Notes: a model not told the origin generated them from the letters alone. A stretch of DNA of 23,198 nt from GCA-2737595 sp037138535 (GCA_037138535.1 JBAXIG010000020.1:1-23198), one strand, 5' to 3'. Positions 6,579 through 14,358 are shown, numbered from the stretch's first letter. Program-made: numbers and translations.

Positions 6579-7530
6579 TCCGCTTTACATCGCAGTTTCC
6601 TTCATTATGCGGGCTTTCCACTCACTATTTAGTGGTTTAGGGTTAAATGCCGGTCTCTCATGGACGCTATCCATTGTGGGTCTTGTAATCACTATTCGAA
6701 TCATTCTCATTCCGCTTTTCGTCAAGCAGATTAAGAGTCAGCGCGCATTACAAGTGTTGCAACCAAAGATGAAAGAGCTTCAAAAGAAGTACAAGGATGA
6801 TCGCCAAAAGCAATCCGAGGAGTTGATGAAGCTCTACAAAGAGCACAACACCAACCCACTAGCTTCTTGTATACCAATCTTGGCTCAGGCACCCATCTTC
6901 TTTGCACTCTTTAGAGTCCTCAATAGCATTTCAGGAAGTCTCGACAAGTACGGTAAATGTGCCACAACAGCTGCCAAACATGTCAACGCTGGCGTATTTT
7001 CTCGCGAAGAAGTCTGCGACGCAGCAAATGCTCATTTTTTTGGTGCGAAGCTCTCAGAGTCGTTCATGCACCCAGCAATGAGCTCGACATCAACCATGAC
7101 AGTCAAGATTGTTACGGTAATTTTAATTATCCTTATGTCGGCCACCACTTTCACGACCCAACGTCAACTCATGATGAAGGGTATGCCAGCCGCATCACTT
7201 GAAAACAACCCCATGGTGCAACAACAAAAGATTTTGCTCTACGTCTTCCCCATTATTTTTGCTGTCTCTGGAGTTAATTTTCCAGTGGGAGTTCTGCTTT
7301 ATTGGCTCACCACCAACTTATGGACGATGGGTCAACAGTTCTATGTCATTCGCAACAACCCCACCCCCGGCTCACCAGCGTATGAAGAATGGGAAGCGCG
7401 AAAAGCTCGTAAAAGCGGAGTGCGGCTGAGCGAAACTGAGAGTGGAAACTCAGAAGAGAGTTCTCCTGAAGAGATCACTGGGCAACGAGCACAACCTAAG
7501 AAACCTAAAAAACCGAAGCGAAAGAAATAG
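6562..7530 (+). CDS. yidC: Membrane protein insertase YidC (Oxa1 family)
   Basis: A 322-residue insertase that places proteins in the membrane alone or with SecYEG. It lacks the large periplasmic domain of proteobacterial YidC. Hydrophobic segments surround the basic cytoplasmic hairpin (VLQPKMKELQKKYKDDRQKQ). The Arg in VITIRIILIPLF fits the hydrophilic-groove arginine. Two cysteines in the external loop (KCATTAA and EVCDAA) could form a disulfide. The C-terminal tail is charged and ends in KKPKKPKRKK, a ribosome-contacting type of tail. I chose ATG 6562 with GAGAAGG 5 nt upstream over GTG 6556. No lipoprotein cysteine is present at the N terminus. Confidence 0.96.
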   Translation: MDSVLNPLYIAVSFIMRAFHSLFSGLGLNAGLSWTLSIVGLVITIRIILIPLFVKQIKSQRALQVLQPKMKELQKKYKDDRQKQSEELMKLYKEHNTNPLASCIPILAQAPIFFALFRVLNSISGSLDKYGKCATTAAKHVNAGVFSREEVCDAANAHFFGAKLSESFMHPAMSSTSTMTVKIVTVILIILMSATTFTTQRQLMMKGMPAASLENNPMVQQQKILLYVFPIIFAVSGVNFPVGVLLYWLTTNLWTMGQQFYVIRNNPTPGSPAYEEWEARKARKSGVRLSETESGNSEESSPEEITGQRAQPKKPKKPKRKK

Positions 7531-7535
7531 CCCAT

Positions 7536-7568
7536 ACCTATATAAAATAGGTCATAACGGGTTATGAC
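7536..7568. repeat. Two adjacent inverted repeats between yidC and jag
   Basis: ACCTAT (7536-7541) pairs with ATAGGT (7547-7552). GTCATAAC (7551-7558) pairs with GTTATGAC (7561-7568) across GG. The second is an 18-bp near-perfect palindrome followed by TTTGATTTT, so it may act as a weak terminator or as a binding site. The two arms overlap by two bases, so the structures are mutually exclusive. Confidence 0.5.
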
Positions 7569-7598
7569 TTTGATTTTACATCAACCTAAGGAGCGCTC

Positions 7599-8126
7599 AT
7601 GAATGAGACCGTCACAGATGCAGTTGTTAAAGATGAAGTTATTGAGAAGTCAGACGAGAAAAAGCCGCTTTTGACCCGGTTAGAAGAAGAGGGTGAGATC
7701 GCTGCAGATTACCTCGAAGCGTTACTCGATATTGCAGACCTCGATGGCGATATCGATATGGATGTGGAGAATGGTCGGGCAGCGGTCGCCATCGCGGGTG
7801 GCAATTTAGGCATTCTTGTAGGTCGCGATGGCGAGGTGCTGGATGCGCTCCAGGAGCTCACCAGGTTAGCCGTGCAAACAGTCACCGATGAGCGCAGTCG
7901 CCTCATGCTCGATATTGAGGGTTACCGGGTGCAACGCCGCGCAGAAATCGCCGAAAGTGCGCTGCGCGCTATCGAAGAGGTGAAGAGCACTGGGACAGCC
8001 GTCAAGATGGCAAGCATGAACCCATTTGAACGGAAGATCGTGCATGACACGGTGGCGGAGTCAGAACTCACCAGTGAGTCTGAGGGTGAGGAGCCCAACC
8101 GCCGGGTCGTGATTCTTCCTGCCTAA
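7599..8126 (+). CDS. jag: KH/R3H RNA-binding protein (Jag/KhpB-like)
   Basis: A 175-residue cytoplasmic single-strand nucleic-acid-binding protein. After an acidic N terminus comes a KH-type domain (about 45-100, with IAGGNLGILVGRDGEVLDAL as its GxxG-containing core) and an R3H domain whose signature appears as NPFERKIVHDTV. The separate Jag-N domain of Firmicutes is missing, as is usual in actinobacteria. AAGGAG (7588-7593) lies upstream of the ATG. Always found next to yidC; in Firmicutes KhpB affects cell division and elongation through RNA binding. The stop codon is one base before the first parS site. Confidence 0.94.
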   Translation: MNETVTDAVVKDEVIEKSDEKKPLLTRLEEEGEIAADYLEALLDIADLDGDIDMDVENGRAAVAIAGGNLGILVGRDGEVLDALQELTRLAVQTVTDERSRLMLDIEGYRVQRRAEIAESALRAIEEVKSTGTAVKMASMNPFERKIVHDTVAESELTSESEGEEPNRRVVILPA

Positions 8127-8127
8127 C

Positions 8128-8141
8128 GTTTCACGTGAAAC
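8128..8141. promoter_or_regulatory. parS: parS centromere site 1
   Basis: A perfect 14-bp palindrome GTTTCACGTGAAAC, the ParB-binding consensus. It lies one base after the jag stop and in the reading frame of rsmG. ParB loads here and spreads to build the partition complex. Confidence 0.97.
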
Positions 8142-8154
8142 ACCCCCCGAAGGG

Positions 8155-8751
8155 GTGGTCACCCATTACTTCCCCACGCGTAGTAGAGAGATTCACCGCT
8201 ATGCCGAGCTACTCCTCACAGCGGGAATTGAACGCGGTCTGATGGGGCCGCGAGAAGCGCCAAGGATGTGGAGCCGGCATATCCTGAACTCGCTCCTCCT
8301 CCTTCCATATCTGCCGGAAAGCGCCACAGTTATTGATATTGGTAGTGGGGCCGGGCTTCCAGGAATCCCCTTGGCGTTAGCCCGCCCAGACTTAAAAGTC
8401 ACCCTTTTAGAGCCGCTTCAGCGCCGGGTGGATTTCCTTGAAGAAGTAAAGATCGAGTTGGGGCTTACGATCACTATTATTCGAGGCCGAGCAGAAGAGG
8501 CGAAGGGCTCTTATCAAGTTGTCACCGCTCGGGCGCTCTCTGCCACCCCGAAGCTACTCGCTCAGGTCTGGCCTCTCATCGCTCCCGGCGGCTCGTTAGT
8601 TGCACTGAAAGGGAGCAGCGTCGAAGAAGAGGTGCGACAGGCGGAGAAAGTGATCTCCAAACTCAAGCCCGTCACGGTCGATATCGAAGAGCCCTATCTT
8701 GAGGGAATTGAGAGTGGCAAGATTCTGATCGTGCGAAAGGGGGCCAAGTGA
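8155..8751 (+). CDS. rsmG: 16S rRNA m7G527 methyltransferase RsmG (GidB)
   Basis: A Rossmann-fold SAM methyltransferase that modifies G527 of 16S rRNA; loss gives low-level streptomycin resistance in other bacteria. The SAM-binding core is VIDIGSGAGLPGIPLALARP (59-78), followed by the acidic end of strand 2 (LLEPL). The family phrase RYAELLLTAGIERGLMGPRE is near the N terminus. The GTG at 8155 is the only standard start downstream of the in-frame TGA at 8110. It is poorly placed, lying inside a CACCCC/GGGGTG hairpin with no spaced ribosome site. Upstream in-frame sequence through parS would encode VSRET, so a non-standard earlier start is possible. Overlaps parA start (GTGA). Confidence 0.93.
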   Translation: MVTHYFPTRSREIHRYAELLLTAGIERGLMGPREAPRMWSRHILNSLLLLPYLPESATVIDIGSGAGLPGIPLALARPDLKVTLLEPLQRRVDFLEEVKIELGLTITIIRGRAEEAKGSYQVVTARALSATPKLLAQVWPLIAPGGSLVALKGSSVEEEVRQAEKVISKLKPVTVDIEEPYLEGIESGKILIVRKGAK

Positions 8752-9635
8752 GCGTTTCACGTGAAACACGGAGCGTCATTGGCATCCGTCGCCTGAAGGA
8801 GCGGATGCCTGCCCCGCCCGCTACCCGTATCTTCACGGTAGCTAATCAAAAAGGTGGAGTTGGTAAGACCACAACATCAGTCAATATTGCGGCTGCGCTG
8901 GCCATGGGTGGCCTTAAAGTTTTAGTAATCGACCTTGATCCACAAGGAAATGCCTCTACTGCGCTGAGCGTGGAACACCACGACGAAGCCATTCCAGGGA
9001 TGTTTGAAGTCTTGGTGGAATCACGACCCCTCGCCGAAGTGGTCGTCAAAGTACCTGGATTTGAGGGGTTGGAGTGTGCTCCCGCCACCCTTGACCTCGC
9101 GGGCGCTGAGATTCAATTGGTCCCGATGGTGGCGCGAGAAAACCGACTTCGCCGCCTCTTAGAAAGCTATTTAGCGCTCCGGGAAGCTGCCGGAAATCGA
9201 GTCGATTATGTGCTGATTGATTGCCCACCCAGCCTCGGGTTGCTCACACTTAATGCCTTGGTGGCTGCCGAGGAACTCCTCATCCCGATTCAATGTGAGT
9301 ATTACGCCCTCGAGGGCCTCACGCAATTGCTTGGCACTGTTCGGCTAGTCACCGAGCACCTCAATCCGGGCCTTAACCTCTCCACCATCTTGCTCACGAT
9401 GTTTGACGGGCGTACCCGGCTGGCAAATGATGTGGCGGATAACGTACGGGAGCACTTTCCGGCCGAGGTACTCACCTCTGCCATCCCGCGAAGCGTTCGA
9501 CTCTCAGAAGCTCCTTCGTATGGCCAAACCGTGATGACTTATGATCCACTCTCGCCTGGTGCGGTGGCCTACCTTGCGGCCGCCAGAGAGATAGCCGAAC
9601 GCGCCATCGATATCAAAGGAAGTAGCCATTCATGA
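8748..9635 (+). CDS. parA: Chromosome partitioning ATPase ParA (Soj)
   Basis: A 295-residue deviant Walker ATPase that binds DNA nonspecifically and positions ParB-parS complexes. The P-loop is KGGVGKTT (35-42) with the signature lysine, then LDPQGNAST and DYVLIDCPPSLG (switch/Walker B). The GTG at 8748 overlaps the rsmG stop by 4 nt and makes parS2 encode residues 3-7 (VSRET). A second possible start, ATG 8805, has GAAGGAG close upstream (8795-8801) and would give 276 residues, leaving parS2 in the leader. Either is plausible. It forms an operon with parB, which overlaps by 4 nt. Confidence 0.95.
   Translation: MSVSRETRSVIGIRRLKERMPAPPATRIFTVANQKGGVGKTTTSVNIAAALAMGGLKVLVIDLDPQGNASTALSVEHHDEAIPGMFEVLVESRPLAEVVVKVPGFEGLECAPATLDLAGAEIQLVPMVARENRLRRLLESYLALREAAGNRVDYVLIDCPPSLGLLTLNALVAAEELLIPIQCEYYALEGLTQLLGTVRLVTEHLNPGLNLSTILLTMFDGRTRLANDVADNVREHFPAEVLTSAIPRSVRLSEAPSYGQTVMTYDPLSPGAVAYLAAAREIAERAIDIKGSSHS
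8754..8767. promoter_or_regulatory. parS: parS centromere site 2
   Basis: A second perfect GTTTCACGTGAAAC, 626 bp from the first. It lies at the 5' end of parA, so ParB bound here could repress or pause parA-parB transcription as well as seed the partition complex. Confidence 0.97.
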
Positions 9636-10591
9636 GTGGAAAGAAAGGCGGCCTCGGCCGTGGCCTCGGAGCACTAATCCCACACTCTTCACCGAGTAAG
9701 CCAGTGGAGAACTCTTCCTTAAAAGAGTCAAAATCCCAGGTCAACGAGGTATCCACAACTCCTGCAAGACCTGTGGATAACTCTCAATCATCGCTTGAGG
9801 GTTTACTCCGTCTGGCGACCGTTTCCATCAAGAGCATTTCAGCGAATCCTCGTCAGCCGCGACAAATTTTTGAACCAGAGGCACTTGCCGAACTTGCTGC
9901 TTCAATTAAAGAAGTCGGTCTCTTACAACCTCCAGTGGTGCGTGCCCTTGCTCACGGTAAATATGAATTGATTATGGGCGAGCGTCGGCTTCGGGCGAGC
10001 AAAGAAGCTGGTCTTTCAGAGATCACTGTCATTGTGAAAGAGAGTGAAGATGATGACTTACTCAGGGATGCACTGCTGGAGAACTTACATCGCGCGCAAC
10101 TTAATCCATTAGAAGAAGCGGCCGCTTATGAACAGTTACTTAAAGATTTTGGCTGCACACAAGAGGAACTCGCTACCCGCATTGGGCGCTCACGCCCACA
10201 AATTTCTAACACTTTACGCTTATTAAAGTTGCCACCATCCGTGGCAAAGCGAGTAGCTGCAGGTGTGCTCTCCGCGGGTCATGCACGAGCACTCCTTTCA
10301 CTCTCAAGCTCCGAGGAGATCGAGAGATTAGCGAGCAAGATTGTCGCCGAAGGTTTAAGTGTGCGCGCAGTTGAAGAAATTGTTGCGATGGGCGGACTAG
10401 AAGATGAGAAAAAGACCCGCACAAAACATGCTCGTCCCACCTCGCCTCGATTAGCAGAAATTTCTAGCCGACTCTCTGACCAATTAGATACTCGTGTAAA
10501 AATTGAATTAGGTCGTAGCAAAGGAAAGATTTCGATTGAGTTTGCATCTGTAGACGATCTCGAAAGAATCCTCGGAGTTATTGAGAAGTAG
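9632..10591 (+). CDS. parB: Chromosome partitioning protein ParB (Spo0J)
   Basis: A 319-residue CTP-dependent clamp that loads at parS. The N-terminal GGLGRGLGALIP motif, which in ParB homologues contacts ParA, is present at residues 6-17. A variable linker covers about 20-60. The ParB/sulfiredoxin domain has PRQPRQIF and the CTP-binding motif GERRLR (116-121). ENLHRAQLNPLEEAAAY and the helix-turn-helix TQEELATRIGRSRPQIS recognise parS. The C-terminal dimerisation domain follows. ATG overlaps the parA stop (ATGA). Its 3' end overlaps ddl on the opposite strand by 14 nt. The linker DNA carries two inverted DnaA-box-like 9-mers. Confidence 0.97.
   Translation: MSGKKGGLGRGLGALIPHSSPSKPVENSSLKESKSQVNEVSTTPARPVDNSQSSLEGLLRLATVSIKSISANPRQPRQIFEPEALAELAASIKEVGLLQPPVVRALAHGKYELIMGERRLRASKEAGLSEITVIVKESEDDDLLRDALLENLHRAQLNPLEEAAAYEQLLKDFGCTQEELATRIGRSRPQISNTLRLLKLPPSVAKRVAAGVLSAGHARALLSLSSSEEIERLASKIVAEGLSVRAVEEIVAMGGLEDEKKTRTKHARPTSPRLAEISSRLSDQLDTRVKIELGRSKGKISIEFASVDDLERILGVIEK
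9749..9780. promoter_or_regulatory. Inverted DnaA-box-like pair within parB
   Basis: GTATCCACA (9749-9757, one mismatch) and TGTGGATAA (9772-9780, perfect on the minus strand) face each other; the 8-bp arms TATCCACA/TGTGGATA are separated by 14 bp. They fall in the non-conserved ParB linker, where protein sequence does not force them. Binding of DnaA is inferred only. Confidence 0.45.
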
Positions 10592-11555
10592 AGTACTTAC
10601 GAAGTAGAGCGCGTTCTGCTAATTCCTTATATAGCGTGCCTATTTCTCGGCCAGTGGCCGCTACAGATTGCGGCAGTAACGATGTCTCGGTCATACCAGG
10701 GGCCACATTAACTTCTAAGAACCAGACCTCACCATTGTTATCGATGATGAGATCGGAGCGCGAAAGATCACGAAGCCCAAGTACCGAATGAACTTTCTTA
10801 GCAACTTCGGTAGCTCTGGCACTTAACGCCGAATCAATGTTTGCTGGCACAAAGAATTCAGTTAACCCCGCCGTGTATCGAGCGTCATATGAGTAGAAAC
10901 CTGAATCAGCCACAATTTCTACAATGGGAAGTGCCGTAAGAGTTCCATCACTCTCCTCTATGACAGAGACCGCAATTTCTCGTCCGGCAATGAAAGGCTC
11001 AATGATTACATCGTTGCCGTAAGAGAAGGCAGAGATCATGGCCTCGGGAAGTTCAGCAGCAGTACGAACCACACTTGCACCTAATGCCGATCCGCCTTTA
11101 GCGGGCTTCACCATCAGCGGTAGGCCAATAGATTTCTCAATCAATGGAAGTAAGTATTGCGCTCCGAGTTCACGGAAAGTGGAGTGTGGCAGGACCCTAG
11201 AGGCAGGCACTTGAATTCCGGCTGATTCCACAATTCCCTTTGCAATCGGCTTGTCGAAGGATCTCCGGCAGGCATCAGCACTGGATCCCACATAGGGGAG
11301 GTCGAGCATTTCGAAAATGTCACGAATGGCGCCATCTTCACCTGCCGCCCCATGAAGCGTAGGAAAGATGACGCTCCCAGCTTCGAGGGCTGAGAGGGTA
11401 GGAAGGAGTGAACTATCCGAGTCCACCTCACTAACTTCTATACCCTGCGAGCGAAGAGCCTCGGCTACCCGTCGACCCGAGCGGATGGAGACATCCCGCT
11501 CATGGGAGAGTCCCCCCGAGAGTACGAGTACGCGGGATAAGTGCATCTCACTCAC
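10578..11555 (-). CDS. ddl: D-alanine-D-alanine ligase family protein
   Basis: A 325-residue ATP-grasp enzyme predicted to join two D-alanines for the peptidoglycan stem peptide, in the cytoplasm. It shows LSGGLSHERDVSIRSG at the N terminus, LHGAAGEDGAIRD, the ATP loop VKPAKGGSALGASVV, the substrate-loop region YSYDARYTAGLTEFFVPA, and EVNVAPGMTETSLLPQS (metal-binding Asn and conserved PGMT). Small departures from classical Ddl (GSALGAS where GSSVG is usual; DARY where EAKY is usual) could mean a paralogue, so other D-amino ligations cannot be excluded. The GTG at 11555 overlaps the aminotransferase stop by 4 nt; ATG 11546 is an alternative. Convergent with parB, overlapping by 14 nt. Confidence 0.87.
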   Translation of the reverse strand: MSEMHLSRVLVLSGGLSHERDVSIRSGRRVAEALRSQGIEVSEVDSDSSLLPTLSALEAGSVIFPTLHGAAGEDGAIRDIFEMLDLPYVGSSADACRRSFDKPIAKGIVESAGIQVPASRVLPHSTFRELGAQYLLPLIEKSIGLPLMVKPAKGGSALGASVVRTAAELPEAMISAFSYGNDVIIEPFIAGREIAVSVIEESDGTLTALPIVEIVADSGFYSYDARYTAGLTEFFVPANIDSALSARATEVAKKVHSVLGLRDLSRSDLIIDNNGEVWFLEVNVAPGMTETSLLPQSVAATGREIGTLYKELAERALLRKYSTSQ

Positions 11556-12850
11556 ATCAATTCACTAGGTGGCAGGATTCTTTGAGAACGTTCACTCAAT
11601 GGAATAGCTGCACCTCCGAAAGTGGCACGCAACTCCATTTCTTCTTCAATGACTCCCGCAAGACGCCGCACACCTTCACGAATTCGATCAGGTGATGGGT
11701 AACAGTAAGAGAGACGCATTGACCATGAACCAAAACCATCTGCAAAGAAAGCAGTTCCTGGAACGTAGGCAACACGTGAGGTAACGGCGCGCGGCAACAT
11801 GGCCTTCGTATCAATACCTTCCGGAAGTGTCACCCATACATAGAAACCGCCACCTGGTTTAGTCCACGTAGCAGTTGCCGGAAAGTGTTGTTCGAGAGTT
11901 TCTAACATGGCATCACGGCGTTCTTGATAGAGGCCTTGAAAAGATTTGATTTGATCTTGCCACGGTTGAGTTGCGAAATACCGAGAGATAGCCATTTGTG
12001 CAAAATTTGACGGGCAGAGAATTGAAGACTCGCTAGCCAATACAAGCTTTTCACGAACTGCGTGTGGGGCAGCAGCCCAACCCACACGTAATCCTGGTGC
12101 AAATGTTTTTGAAAAAGAACCTAAATAAACAACATTGTCTGGATCATCTGCTCGCAATGCACGAGTGGGTTCAGTATTAAAACCAAGAAGACCGTAGGGA
12201 TTATCTTCAATAATAAGAATGTCTGCATCGCGTGCAATCCTAAGTACTTCTTGGCGTCGCTCTAATGAGAGCGATACTCCAGCCGGATTCTGAAAATTTG
12301 GAATTGTGTAGAGAAATTTAATCTTTCCGCCTTGTGCACGTGTATGAGCTATGGCTTCACGCAATCTCTCTGGGATCAAACCGTTATCATCCATCTCAAC
12401 GTGGACGATGCGCGCTTGATATTGCCGGAAAGTTCCAAGAGCTCCTACATAGGAAGGCGCCTCGGCAAGAACCACATCACCTGGATCAAGAAAAATACGG
12501 GCAACTAGATCGAGAGCCTGTTGTGAACCAGTAGTAACGACGACGTCATCAGGATGGGAATCAATCCCCTCAAGTTTCATAATCTCAGTGATTTGCTCAC
12601 GTAAGACTGGATCACCCTGTCCACTGCCGTACTGCAGAGCTACCTGACCATTTTCGTTAATGACGTCTGCGACGATTTGCGAAATCACATCCATTGGCAG
12701 CGCAGTGAGGTTTGGCATGCCGCCGGCGAGAGAGACAACTTCAGGTCTGGAGGCCACCGCAAAGAGTCCCCGGATCTCGCTGGCGGTCATGCTTTTGGTC
12801 CGCTCTGCATAACGCGCTACGAAAGCGTCGAGGCGCGATCCGGTGCTCAT
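11552..12850 (-). CDS. PLP-dependent aminotransferase (fold type I, 2-aminoadipate/MocR-like)
   Basis: A 432-residue class I/II aminotransferase. The PLP lysine is K248 in YLGSFSKTFAPGLRVGW; the conserved Asp lies in IIEDNPYG (about residue 216) and the Asn in PNFQNPAG (188). MTASEIRGLFAVASRPEVVSLAGG is typical of the 2-aminoadipate/LysN-like group that resembles the C-terminal half of MocR regulators; there is no HTH domain here. The substrate cannot be read from sequence. It lies 2 nt after cwlM and overlaps ddl by 4 nt, so it is translated within a cell-wall cluster, which makes an amino-donor or D-amino acid link worth testing but unproven. AlaT-like activity is an alternative. Confidence 0.85.
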   Translation of the reverse strand: MSTGSRLDAFVARYAERTKSMTASEIRGLFAVASRPEVVSLAGGMPNLTALPMDVISQIVADVINENGQVALQYGSGQGDPVLREQITEIMKLEGIDSHPDDVVVTTGSQQALDLVARIFLDPGDVVLAEAPSYVGALGTFRQYQARIVHVEMDDNGLIPERLREAIAHTRAQGGKIKFLYTIPNFQNPAGVSLSLERRQEVLRIARDADILIIEDNPYGLLGFNTEPTRALRADDPDNVVYLGSFSKTFAPGLRVGWAAAPHAVREKLVLASESSILCPSNFAQMAISRYFATQPWQDQIKSFQGLYQERRDAMLETLEQHFPATATWTKPGGGFYVWVTLPEGIDTKAMLPRAVTSRVAYVPGTAFFADGFGSWSMRLSYCYPSPDRIREGVRRLAGVIEEEMELRATFGGAAIPLSERSQRILPPSELM

Positions 12851-12852
12851 GC

Positions 12853-13983
12853 TTATATCTTCTCACGCAAATCACTCAAGCGAAGTACTCCAGTCTCACC
12901 TTCGCCATCATCTGGTAAGTAGAGACGTTGAATTGCGATCGCCAGAGACTCCGCTAGGACTTCTCGAAAATTTCCATCACGAAGTCTGGCCGCATCGCTA
13001 GAATTTGTGAGATATCCAAGTTCGACGCGTACTGCCGGCATTCGGGTATTTCGGAGTAACTCCCACGTCTTTGCGTGTACGCGGCAATCAAGGAGATCGG
13101 TGCGGGCGCAGATCTCTCGTTGGATGAGAGAGGCGAGTCGTTGACCCACCACAGAGTGTGCGCCATGTGCATCATTTCCGTAATAGTAAGTGGCTACCCC
13201 GCGAGCATCTGATGCCAGATTCGCATCCAGGTGGAGGGAGAGAAAGAGATCCGCGCCGCTCTGATTGGCAAACTCGGCTCTCTTCCCATCATCAAGAGGC
13301 AAACTCTGCGAGCCGCGAGTGAGGTAAACAGCGACACCAAGGGCTCCAAGTCTGCCTTCAATACGCGAGGCCACATCAAGCACAATCTCAGATTCATTGA
13401 GATCGAAAGCACTCACACCGAAATCATCACCACCATGACCCGGATCAATAACAATGCGTTTTCCAGAGAGCGCCGGTCCTTGTCGACGTATCGCATCTGC
13501 CTCCCTTAAACCATGTGCGAGACCGCCAGTGACGGTGCGTTGAAGGCGACGAAGCGCAAGCAGTGTCTCTGGACCGCATGAACCATCACCATTTAATCCT
13601 GATGATTTCTGAAACGCTGCGAGGGCATGTGCACTGCGCGGACCGAAAATGCCATCGATCCGACCTAAATCAAAACCCATCTCCATCAGCCGAGTTTGCA
13701 GAAGTGCGATATCGTCCCCGCGCATCATAGGAGCGCTTATTCGGATGACGCGATCGCCTAATCTCCATCGAGCTTCATCAAGCGCGCGAAAAGTATGCGT
13801 GCCCACCATGCCATCAGAAGTTAACCCGCGCCCTTGTTGAAAAGCGCGCACTGCGACTTCTACTTCTCCGTCAAAAAGGTCATGTTCCGCTGCAGAATTG
13901 ACACTCTCTAGAAGCCCTAAACGGACCAAAGTGTCACGGAGCTCAACAACCTCAACTCCCCGCGATCCACGTTTTAATATCAT
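12853..13983 (-). CDS. cwlM: CwlM-like amidase-fold protein with two PG-binding repeats
   Basis: A 376-residue protein: two PG_binding_1-type repeats (about 4-70 and 82-147) followed by an Amidase_3 domain (about 175-355). Zinc and catalytic residues of N-acetylmuramoyl-L-alanine amidases are all present: H183 (DPGHGG), E197 (LNESE), H251 (LSLHLDA) and E321 (VELGYLTN). There is no signal peptide. In Mycobacterium tuberculosis, cytoplasmic CwlM is phosphorylated by PknB near its C terminus and stimulates MurA. Here the tail GETGVLRLSDLREKI contains T364, a candidate equivalent. Function could be regulatory, enzymatic or both. Position beside trxA/trxB matches Rv3915. The ribosome site at ATG 13983 is weak. 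Confidence 0.88.
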   Translation of the reverse strand: MILKRGSRGVEVVELRDTLVRLGLLESVNSAAEHDLFDGEVEVAVRAFQQGRGLTSDGMVGTHTFRALDEARWRLGDRVIRISAPMMRGDDIALLQTRLMEMGFDLGRIDGIFGPRSAHALAAFQKSSGLNGDGSCGPETLLALRRLQRTVTGGLAHGLREADAIRRQGPALSGKRIVIDPGHGGDDFGVSAFDLNESEIVLDVASRIEGRLGALGVAVYLTRGSQSLPLDDGKRAEFANQSGADLFLSLHLDANLASDARGVATYYYGNDAHGAHSVVGQRLASLIQREICARTDLLDCRVHAKTWELLRNTRMPAVRVELGYLTNSSDAARLRDGNFREVLAESLAIAIQRLYLPDDGEGETGVLRLSDLREKI

Positions 13984-14007
13984 GAGATATCTAAGGTCAA
14001 TACCTCT

Positions 14008-14331
14008 TTAGATAAAAGCTTCGAGATCTTTCAGGAGCATGGGCTTCGGCTTAGCTCCCACAATGCTCTTCACAACTTCACCATTAACGAAAATATTTAA
14101 AGCCGGAATGGAAGTAATGCCATATTTAATGGCGAGCTCTGAGTTTTCGTCGATATTAAGTTTGACGATCTTGAGCTTTGCGCCATGCTCTTGAGAAATC
14201 TCTTCCAGGATCGGAGCTACAGCGCGGCAGGGACCGCACCATTCTGCCCAAAAATCTACGAGGACCGGAAGATTACTCTTGAGTACCTCGGCATCAAAGG
14301 TAGCTGTTGTTACTGCAGTCATGGTACCCAT
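14008..14331 (-). CDS. trxA: Thioredoxin
   Basis: A 107-residue cytoplasmic thioredoxin that reduces protein disulfides. The active site WCGPC is at 31-35, preceded by PVLVDFWAE, and the cis-Pro loop is in TSIPALNIF. The ATG at 14331 is preferred over the one at 14322 because a GAGGGG ribosome site lies 7-8 nt upstream. It follows trxB by 27 nt and precedes cwlM by 24 nt, corresponding to trxC/trxB2 of Mycobacterium. Length and residues are normal. Confidence 0.97.
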   Translation of the reverse strand: MGTMTAVTTATFDAEVLKSNLPVLVDFWAEWCGPCRAVAPILEEISQEHGAKLKIVKLNIDENSELAIKYGITSIPALNIFVNGEVVKSIVGAKPKPMLLKDLEAFI

Positions 14332-14358
14332 TATTTATCCCCTCGTTATTTGTAGATC

